Origin: Akkermansiaceae bacterium
GTDB taxonomy: Bacteria > Verrucomicrobiota > Verrucomicrobiia > Verrucomicrobiales > Akkermansiaceae
Length of the DNA: 40,303 bases
NCBI GenBank assembly: GCA_013001695.1
Contig: JABDMC010000179.1
Location: 1 to 40,303 of the forward strand
Direction of reading: 5' to 3'
Positions 31,852 to 40,303 of the stretch are shown here, one piece after another. Within the stretch, counting starts at the first letter, position 1; each line of letters starts with the position of its first letter. The translations under genes and the position numbers were made by a program. A model generated the notes under the pieces. That model did no database searches. It was not told the origin of the DNA and saw only the letters and a program-made list of their open reading frames with translations.

Positions 31852-32149
31852 TCGGCGAAATTCCAGCTAAACAGGCTCGCGGGTGCATTCAATCCGGAAC
31901 TTCCCGCCGCCCCCGCTCCCCTCCCTCCCGGGGACGACCGTCCCACCCTCACCCCCCTTCGCGGACCCGTTCTCGCGGAAAATGGCAATTTTGGGCCGGC
32001 CGACGGGTCGATTTTCGGCTGCTTGCGGAAAAATGGAGCATTTTCCGGAGTCGGGACCGCCTTGGTTGCCGGATTTCGCCTCAAGATGCCCGTTTTGCCT
32101 TGTCAATATCTCGAAAATCCGGATAGTTCCCCGCCAACAGGCAATTTTC
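31852..32149. other. 298-bp divergent intergenic region
   Basis: The region lies between the giant - strand gene and ilvB. Its first half (31884-31970) is C/T-rich on the + strand and its second half AT-richer. GGAAAAATG...CATTTTCC (about 32028-32047) can form an imperfect hairpin in the ilvB leader. I found no branched-chain-amino-acid leader peptide; the ilvB frame stays open upstream but with arbitrary composition. Confidence 0.5.
32100..32127 (+). promoter_or_regulatory. Candidate ilvB promoter
   Basis: TTGTCA (32100-32105, 5 of 6 to consensus) and GATAGT (32122-32127, 4 of 6) are 16 nt apart and lie 22 nt before ATG 32150, leaving a short ordinary leader. Confidence 0.4.
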
Positions 32150-33877
32150 ATGGCAAAACAGGAAATCGACGGAGCCCAGGCCCTCATCAAGACCCTCGAT
32201 GATTTGGGGATTGAGTATATTTTCGGGTATTCGGGAGGGGCGGCCCTTCCGATTTTCGACGCTCTCGAGACCGTCGAGTCGAAGATCAAGTTCGTCCTCG
32301 TCCGCCACGAGCAGGGGGCGGTCCACATGGCGGACGGCTACGCCCGGTCCACCGGCCGGCCGGCGGTGGTCCTCGTGACCTCCGGTCCGGGTGCCGGCAA
32401 CACTGTCACGGGCCTCATGACGGCCCAAATGGATTCCGTGCCGATGATCTGCATCACCGGCCAGCAGGTCACCTGGATGCTCGGCAAGGATGCCTTCCAG
32501 GAAGCCGACATCTTCGGCATCACCATGCCGGTGGTGAAACACAACTTCCTCATCAAGGACACCAACGAGATTCCCAAGTGCGCCCGCGAGGCCCATTACA
32601 TCGCGACCACCGGCCGCCCCGGGCCGGTGCTCATCGACATTCCGAAGGACATCTCGCAGGGGCCGTTCACCGGCGACCTCGATCCCGACATCGATCTTCC
32701 CGGCTACCATCCCGAATCCGCCTTCGAGATCGATCTCGGCGCCATCGACGCCGCCGACCAGCTCCTCTGCCGGGCGCGCAAGCCGGTGATCCTCGCCGGG
32801 CAGGGTTGCATGATCGCCCGGGCCGGCGACGCCCTCCTCGAGCTCGCCGAGACCCTCCAGTGCCCGGTGACCTCCACCCTCCTCGGGAAAGGGGTCTTCC
32901 CCGAAACCCACGACCTCTCCCTCGGCATGCTGGGCATGCACGGGACCGCCTACGCCAACAAGGCCATCGTGGAGGCGGATCTCATCCTCAATGTCGGCTC
33001 GCGGTTCGACGACCGCATCATCGGGCAGGCCGACAAGTTCGGGGCGCAGGCCCGGATCATCCACATCGACATCGACCCGGCCGAGATGAACAAGATGATC
33101 CAGCCCGACGTGCAGATCATCGGCGACGCCAAGGCCGCCCTGGTGGAACTCAACAAGCGCGTGTCACGCCTCGACACCGACGAATGGGTCACCCACCTCG
33201 GCACCTACAAGAAGAAGTACCCGCTGCAGTTCAAGAAGCAGGGCGGCCTGCGCATGCAGCAGGTCATCGACGAGCTCTACAACCTGACGGACGGCTCCGC
33301 CATCGTGGCCACCGACGTCGGCCAGCACCAGATGTGGGCCGCCCAGTTCTACAAGAACGACGCCCCCTACAAGTGGCTGTCGTCCGGCGGGGCCGGCACC
33401 ATGGGATTCGGCTTTCCGGCCGCCATCGGGGCCCAGTTCGCCTGCCCGGACGACCTCGTGATCTCCATCTCGGGCGACGGCGGGTTCCAGATGACCCTCT
33501 TCGAGCTGGCCACCGCCGCCCTGCACAAGCTCCCCATCAAGATCGTGGTTCTCAACAACCACTACCTCGGGATGGTGCGCCAGTGGCAGGAACTCTTCTT
33601 CGATGACCGCAAGAGCGGCGTCGATCTCGAGGGAAATCCCGACTTTGTGAAGCTCGCCGCGGCCTACGGCATCCAGGGATTCAACATCAAGCGGCCCGCC
33701 GACGTCTCGCGCGTCCTGCAGAAGGCCCTCGATTACAACGAGGGCCCGTGCCTCATCCACGCCGAATGCGTCAAGACCGACAACGTCTTCCCGATGATCC
33801 CGGCCGGCGCCGCCCTCGAGGACATGCTCATCGAACCGCCCAAGCACAAGATGGCCAAGCCCGTCGGATCCACCTAG
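32150..33877 (+). CDS. ilvB: Acetolactate synthase, large (catalytic) subunit
   Basis: 575 aa from ATG 32150; the track's 89-residue extension is Pro/Arg/Phe-rich non-coding leader. The ThDP enzyme condenses two pyruvates, or pyruvate and 2-oxobutyrate, in the first common step of valine, leucine and isoleucine synthesis. The catalytic Glu is in [16 protein letters not shown] (E54). [23 protein letters not shown] and [14 protein letters not shown] are typical AHAS blocks. The ThDP motif starts at [13 protein letters not shown] (~441) and runs to [17 protein letters not shown]. The length and motifs are those of anabolic AHAS rather than catabolic AlsS, and the regulatory subunit follows 169 bp downstream, confirming that role. 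Confidence 0.96.
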   Translation: MAKQEIDGAQALIKTLDDLGIEYIFGYSGGAALPIFDALETVESKIKFVLVRHEQGAVHMADGYARSTGRPAVVLVTSGPGAGNTVTGLMTAQMDSVPMICITGQQVTWMLGKDAFQEADIFGITMPVVKHNFLIKDTNEIPKCAREAHYIATTGRPGPVLIDIPKDISQGPFTGDLDPDIDLPGYHPESAFEIDLGAIDAADQLLCRARKPVILAGQGCMIARAGDALLELAETLQCPVTSTLLGKGVFPETHDLSLGMLGMHGTAYANKAIVEADLILNVGSRFDDRIIGQADKFGAQARIIHIDIDPAEMNKMIQPDVQIIGDAKAALVELNKRVSRLDTDEWVTHLGTYKKKYPLQFKKQGGLRMQQVIDELYNLTDGSAIVATDVGQHQMWAAQFYKNDAPYKWLSSGGAGTMGFGFPAAIGAQFACPDDLVISISGDGGFQMTLFELATAALHKLPIKIVVLNNHYLGMVRQWQELFFDDRKSGVDLEGNPDFVKLAAAYGIQGFNIKRPADVSRVLQKALDYNEGPCLIHAECVKTDNVFPMIPAGAALEDMLIEPPKHKMAKPVGST

Positions 33878-34046
33878 GCCCACCCCGCCGGCGAGGGCCG
33901 CATTTCGCCGTGGGATCACGGGCGAATGGACCTCCTGAATCGCCGGCGCCGGCGGCATGCCCGCGGGCACCCCGCATCGCAGATCCAGGATTCACCATCG
34001 AACATCGGACGCACCGCAGTTTCGTCGCGCCACCTTCCCGACTCCC

Positions 34047-34589
34047 ATGCCCAAGAAAATCGTCACCACCGACACGCCCGTCCCGTCCTCGCAGAACTCC
34101 GCGGGGCACACCCTCTCGATCTACGTCAACAACAAGGCCGGGGTCCTGATGCGGATCTGCCAGGTCTTCGCGCGCCGCGGGTTCAACATCGACTCCCTCG
34201 TGGTCTCCCAGGGACGTGACATCCGCTTCTCGCGGATGACGATCGGCATCTCGGGCGACCCCGAAGGGCTCGAACAGATCATCAAGCAGGTCAACAAGCT
34301 CATCGACGTCATCCACTGTTTCGAGCACACCGCCGCGGATGCGGTCGCCAAGGAGATGCTCCTCGTCAAGTTCCTCGCCGAAGACGGCCAGCAACGCACC
34401 GACGCCCTCCAGATCATCGAGCATTTCAACGGCAAGACGGTGGACCTCACTCCCACCTCCATGGTCGCCCTCATCACCGGCGATTCCCCCAAGGTCGACG
34501 CCGCGGTCGGCATGCTCGGCCAGTTCGACATCATCGAGACGGTCCGCACCGGCAAGGTCGTCATGGCCCGCGGCGAGCAGCCGACCTGA
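34047..34589 (+). CDS. ilvN: Acetolactate synthase, small (regulatory) subunit
   Basis: 180 aa from ATG 34047 (MPKKIVTTD). An N-terminal ACT domain (HTLSIYVNNKAGVLMRICQVFARRGFNIDSLVVSQ...RFSRMTI, ~26-100) binds the feedback inhibitor, usually valine. The C-terminal domain (AKEMLLVKFLAED...FNGKTVDLTPTSMVALITGDSPKVDAAVGML) completes the full-length ~160-180-aa IlvN/IlvH form. The 169-bp gap after ilvB is unusually long for this pair and contains a 14-bp self-palindrome (CGCCGGC/GCCGGCG, 33941-33954), so the subunits may be separately tuned. The start could lie earlier (TTG/GTG forms), but the upstream reading is low-complexity His/Arg. ilvC is not adjacent. Confidence 0.95.
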   Translation: MPKKIVTTDTPVPSSQNSAGHTLSIYVNNKAGVLMRICQVFARRGFNIDSLVVSQGRDIRFSRMTIGISGDPEGLEQIIKQVNKLIDVIHCFEHTAADAVAKEMLLVKFLAEDGQQRTDALQIIEHFNGKTVDLTPTSMVALITGDSPKVDAAVGMLGQFDIIETVRTGKVVMARGEQPT

Positions 34590-34784
34590 GGACGCCGCCC
34601 GGCCGGAATTCGGATCCGGGGGTTGGGGTCCCCGCCGGCCGGCTGGCCCGGGCCGCCCCCGGACATCCACACCGGCCGCCCCCTCCCTGGATGCCCGGGC
34701 TGGATCGCCCCTCCCGCGCCTGTTCGCACCCCGCGCTTTCTTTCCTTGCTTCCGGGCCGGGAATCCTGAGGATGCCGCCGGTTG

Positions 34785-35924
34785 ATGGAAGCCATACTCG
34801 CCCTGGAAGACGGCCGCACCTTTGGCGGCAAGGCGTTTGGACACCCGGGCACCAGCACCGGCGAGGCCTGTTTCAACACCTCCATGACGGGCTACCAGGA
34901 GGTCCTCACCGACCCCTCCTACCGCGGGCAGATCGTCGCGATGACCTACCCGCTGATCGGGAACTACGGGGTGAACCCGGAGGACGCCGAGTCACGCGAG
35001 CCGCACGTCCGCGGATTCGTGGTCGCGGAACTCTGCCGCGTCCCGTCGAACTGGCGGTCGAAGCAGTCGCTCGACGATTACCTGAAGCAACACGAGATCC
35101 TCGGGATCGAGGGCGTCGACACCCGCGCCCTGACCAAGCATCTCCGCTCCGCCGGAGCGATGCGCGCCTGCCTGACGACCGAGCTCGACAAGGACGCCGC
35201 GGTGGCCGCCGCCAGGGAGTCGCCCTCGATGGAGGGCATGGACTACGTCCAGGAGGTCACCACCCCGAAAAACTTCACCTGGGACGCGGAATCGCGCGAA
35301 TGGACGATTCCCAATCCGTCCGTCGGCCAGGAAGGGAACTACCTCGAGCTGGAGCCCGCGAAGCACCGCATCGTCGCCTATGATCTCGGGGTGAAGTTCA
35401 ACATCCTGCGCTGCCTTCGCCAGGAAGGGTTCGAGGTGGAGGTCGTCAACGCCCGCACCCCGGCCAAGGACGTCCTGGCCCGCGACCCCGACGGCATCTT
35501 CCTCTCGAACGGCCCGGGCGACCCGGCGGCGCTCGATTACGTGCACGCCGAGATCCGGCAACTCATCGGAAAGAAGCCCATCTTCGGGATCTGCCTCGGT
35601 CACCAGGTCCTCTCGCACGCCTTCGGCGGCAAGACCTTCAAGCTGAAGTTCGGCCACCGCGGCGGGAACCAGCCGGTCAAGGACCTCCGGAGCGGGAAGG
35701 TCTCCATCACCTCCCAGAACCACGGCTTTGCGACCGACAGCGAGGGCCTCCCGTCCCATGTCGAAGTCACCCACCTCAACCTCAACGACGACACCGTGGA
35801 GGGCATCCGCTCCACGCAGGATCCCGTCTTCTCCGTCCAGTATCACCCCGAAGCGGCCCCCGGCCCCCACGACGCCTCCTACTTCTTCCGCGAGTTCGCC
35901 GACCTCATCGAGGCGGCGAAGTGA
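34785..35924 (+). CDS. carA: Carbamoyl-phosphate synthase, small (glutaminase) subunit
   Basis: 379 aa from ATG 34785 (the track's TTG 34782 immediately precedes it). CarA releases ammonia from glutamine and channels it to CarB for arginine and pyrimidine synthesis. The N-terminal domain has FNTSMTGYQEVLTDPSYRGQIVAMTYPLIGNYGVN. The class I amidotransferase domain has LSNGPGDPAALDY, the nucleophile in FGICLGHQ (Cys 270), SQNHGF and SVQYHPEAAPGPHD (His 354, Glu 356). All catalytic residues are intact. carB does not follow; purA does, after an inverted-repeat element. TGAGGA about 15 nt upstream is a weak Shine-Dalgarno. The 195-bp gap from ilvN is rich in GGCCGG-type self-complementary stretches but holds no ORF. 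Confidence 0.96.
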   Translation: MEAILALEDGRTFGGKAFGHPGTSTGEACFNTSMTGYQEVLTDPSYRGQIVAMTYPLIGNYGVNPEDAESREPHVRGFVVAELCRVPSNWRSKQSLDDYLKQHEILGIEGVDTRALTKHLRSAGAMRACLTTELDKDAAVAAARESPSMEGMDYVQEVTTPKNFTWDAESREWTIPNPSVGQEGNYLELEPAKHRIVAYDLGVKFNILRCLRQEGFEVEVVNARTPAKDVLARDPDGIFLSNGPGDPAALDYVHAEIRQLIGKKPIFGICLGHQVLSHAFGGKTFKLKFGHRGGNQPVKDLRSGKVSITSQNHGFATDSEGLPSHVEVTHLNLNDDTVEGIRSTQDPVFSVQYHPEAAPGPHDASYFFREFADLIEAAK

Positions 35925-35926
35925 GC

Positions 35927-37363
<1,437 letters not shown>

Positions 37364-37478
37364 CGCCGTGGCACCCCTGGTCGACCGGGCCCGGGGCGGC
37401 CGAATCGGCGTGAATTAGTGGTTCCGTATTGGGCGATTCGAGGCCAGATTCGCGCGCCGGCGCGGGAATCCTCACCCC

Positions 37479-38198
37479 ATGGTCACTGAAACCTCGTCAT
37501 CCGACATCCCGAAGCACGTGGCCGTCATCATGGATGGCAACGGCCGGTGGGCGCGCGCCCGGGGTTTGCCCCGCCGGGAGGGACACCGGGCCGGCGCCGA
37601 GTCGGTCCGGGAAGCGGTCGAGGCCTGCAAGGAACTCGGAATCGGCTATCTCACGCTCTACGCCTTCTCCTCCGAGAACTGGAACCGCCCGCGCCAGGAG
37701 ATCGAGGCCCTGATGATCCTGCTGGAGCGCTTCCTGAAGGAGAAGACGCCGGAAATGCACAAGCAGAACGTCCGGTTGCACGCCATCGGCCGCCTCGACT
37801 CGCTTCCGGACCGCTGCCGCAACGAGCTCCGGCGGGCCATCGAGGCCACCTCCGGAAACGACGGCCTGAACCTCATCCTGGCGCTCTCCTACGGCGCCCG
37901 CGAGGAGATCACGGATGCCGCCAAGGCGATCGCCGAGGATGTCGCCGCGGGACGGCTGACGCCGGACGAGATCGACCGGGAGCTCTTCGCCTCCTACCTG
38001 TACACCTCGGCCTTCCCCGATCCGGACCTCCTCATCCGGACCTCCGGGGAGCTGCGCCTCTCGAACTTCCTCCTGTGGCAAATCTCTTACGCTGAGATCG
38101 TTATCACCAAAAAATTCTGGCCGGATTTCCGCAAAGCCGACTTGCACGCCGCAGTCGAGGAGTATACCAGCAGGCAACGGCGCTTCGGCGCCATCTGA
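37479..38198 (+). CDS. uppS: Isoprenyl transferase (undecaprenyl diphosphate synthase)
   Basis: 239 aa. This cis-prenyltransferase extends FPP with IPP to undecaprenyl diphosphate, the lipid carrier for peptidoglycan and O-antigen. HVAVIMDGNGRWA contains the catalytic Asp (D19). GHRAGAESVREAVEAC, LYAFSSENWNRPRQEI, LNLILALSYGAREEI and DLLIRTSGELRLSNFLLWQISYAEI are the other family blocks. The usual partner genes (cdsA, dxr, frr) are not next to it; purA and a response regulator are. The start at ATG 37479 has no Shine-Dalgarno. The last ~120 nt (from CAAATCTCTTACG) are noticeably AT-richer than the rest, a milder echo of the rsmI tract. Confidence 0.95.
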   Translation: MVTETSSSDIPKHVAVIMDGNGRWARARGLPRREGHRAGAESVREAVEACKELGIGYLTLYAFSSENWNRPRQEIEALMILLERFLKEKTPEMHKQNVRLHAIGRLDSLPDRCRNELRRAIEATSGNDGLNLILALSYGAREEITDAAKAIAEDVAAGRLTPDEIDRELFASYLYTSAFPDPDLLIRTSGELRLSNFLLWQISYAEIVITKKFWPDFRKADLHAAVEEYTSRQRRFGAI

Positions 38199-38218
38199 GC
38201 CTCCGGCTCGGGGAGGCC

Positions 38219-39618
<1,400 letters not shown>

Positions 39619-39622
<4 letters not shown>

Positions 39623-39648
39623 CACCCCGGGAGCGCGGCCGCTCTAGT
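39619..39648 (+). promoter_or_regulatory. Candidate upp promoter
   Basis: A perfect TTGACA (39619-39624), overlapping the regulator's TGA stop, is followed after 18 nt by TCTAGT (39643-39648, 4 of 6). The GTG start of upp lies 85 nt further on. Confidence 0.42.
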
Positions 39649-39733
39649 GGCTCCGCGGGGCGACGCCCCCCGGTGGTGCCCCGCCTCGCGACGAGGACGG
39701 GAGCCCCCGTTCTCTTCCAACCGCACCTCATTC

Positions 39734-40303
39734 GTGACGCTCGTCGACCACCCCCTGATCGCGGACCGGGTCACGCGCTTGCGGGACGTCCACACGCCCT
39801 CGGCGCAGTTCCGCCAGTTGGTCCGGAGCATCGGTCAATTGATGGTGCCCGCCGTCACGGAGGATTTTGAAACCGCCAAGAGCCGGATCGAGACGCCGCT
39901 CGAGCCGATCGACGGCCGTCGCCTCGCGCACCCGGTCGTCCTGGTGCCCATCCTGCGGGCCGGGCTCGGCATGCTCGACGGCTTTTTGGACCTCCTCCCG
40001 GAAGCCCGGGTGGCGCACATCGGCCTGGCCCGCAACGAGGAAACGCTCGAACCCGACACTTATTACTACAACGCGCCGGTGGAACTGACCTCCAGCGAGG
40101 TGCTCGTCCTCGACCCCATGCTGGCCACCGGGGGGACCGCCAGCGAAACCCTGCGGCGCCTCAAGAAGCAGGGAGCCCAGCGCCTCCGCTTCGTGTGCCT
40201 CGTGGCCTGCCCGGAGGGACTCCGACGGCTCGAAACCGACCACCCCGACGTCCCGGTCTTCGCCGCCGCGATGGACCGGGAACTCGATGCCAAGGGCTAC
40301 ATC
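39734..40303 (+). CDS. upp: Uracil phosphoribosyltransferase (3' end cut by the window)
   Basis: 190 codons are open to the last base, with no stop in the window, which is why the ORF track omits it. Upp makes UMP from uracil and PRPP in pyrimidine salvage. The start GTG 39734 gives MTLVDHPLIADRVTRLRD, aligning with the family's opening (KHPLVxHKL). VPILRAGLGMLDGFL, LARNEETLEPDTYYYNAP and the PRPP loop VLVLDPMLATGGTASET are unmistakable, and DRELDAKGYI corresponds to the conserved block about 18 residues before the normal C-terminus (PGLGDAGDR), which is missing here. Upstream TCTAGTGGCTCC resembles a sequence before uppS. Confidence 0.94.
   Translation, partial: MTLVDHPLIADRVTRLRDVHTPSAQFRQLVRSIGQLMVPAVTEDFETAKSRIETPLEPIDGRRLAHPVVLVPILRAGLGMLDGFLDLLPEARVAHIGLARNEETLEPDTYYYNAPVELTSSEVLVLDPMLATGGTASETLRRLKKQGAQRLRFVCLVACPEGLRRLETDHPDVPVFAAAMDRELDAKGYI

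Noticed and set aside
31883-32149. N-terminal extension or leader peptide of ilvB
   Set aside because: The in-frame extension is Pro/Phe/Arg-rich with no similarity to ilv leader peptides; [12 protein letters not shown] is the normal acetolactate synthase start.
27598-32202. 1534-aa + strand ORF opposite the giant cytochrome protein
   Set aside because: It is a GC-bias shadow rich in Arg/Val/His/Pro with no motif; the opposite frame has a signal peptide, two CxxCH sites and several domains.
37368-37382. TGGCACCCCTGGTCG before uppS as a sigma-54 promoter
   Set aside because: The -24 element TGGCAC is present, but the -12 position reads GTCG in place of the required TTGC/TTGCA.

Overview
The window is 40.3 kb of GC-rich DNA (about 65-70% GC by eye) with dense, short-spaced genes and no rRNA, tRNA, CRISPR array, transposase or phage gene that I could find. 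Outer-membrane biogenesis lipoproteins (BamD-like, LptE-like) show a Gram-negative cell plan. Cys-type sulfatases, a pectate-lyase-like protein, UxaC, a giant secreted dihaem cytochrome/propeller protein and a large DUF4175-like membrane protein suggest a Verrucomicrobiota (PVC) bacterium; that assignment is inference. Few starts have a clear Shine-Dalgarno, and several genes look leaderless.

Left part (1-10508, all + strand): a single-pass membrane peptide, a secreted endonuclease/exonuclease/phosphatase and a metallo-beta-lactamase hydrolase. Then comes a tightly packed envelope operon: a three-TM protein with a huge periplasmic coiled-coil part, two small ORFs split by one in-frame UGA, a secreted prenyltransferase/squalene-oxidase-repeat protein, and three tandem, start/stop-overlapping paralogues built as 'NGD' beta repeats around a lectin-like core. 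This is the best candidate for an undescribed system.

Middle (10.5-24 kb): a short sigma-70 factor on the - strand behind an AT-rich regulatory region. Next is a catabolic cluster (sulfatase, glucuronate isomerase uxaC, sulfatase, facing a pectate-lyase-like gene) that could desulfate and process a uronate polysaccharide. A 38-bp perfect palindrome with a G-run motif sits where the last two converge. Then ispH, a TPR protein, proC, bamD-like, lptE-like and rsmI. The last 180 bp of rsmI drop to about 42% GC while still encoding a normal RsmI C-terminus.

Right part (24.7-40.3 kb): a small two-TM protein, a sugar-phosphate-isomerase-like TIM barrel, a DUF72 protein, the giant - strand propeller/cytochrome/adhesin protein, then housekeeping biosynthesis on the + strand: ilvB, ilvN, carA, purA, uppS, an NtrC-type response regulator and upp (cut by the window end). 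A 147-bp element with terminal inverted repeats and a short GCTGAT tandem array separates carA from purA.
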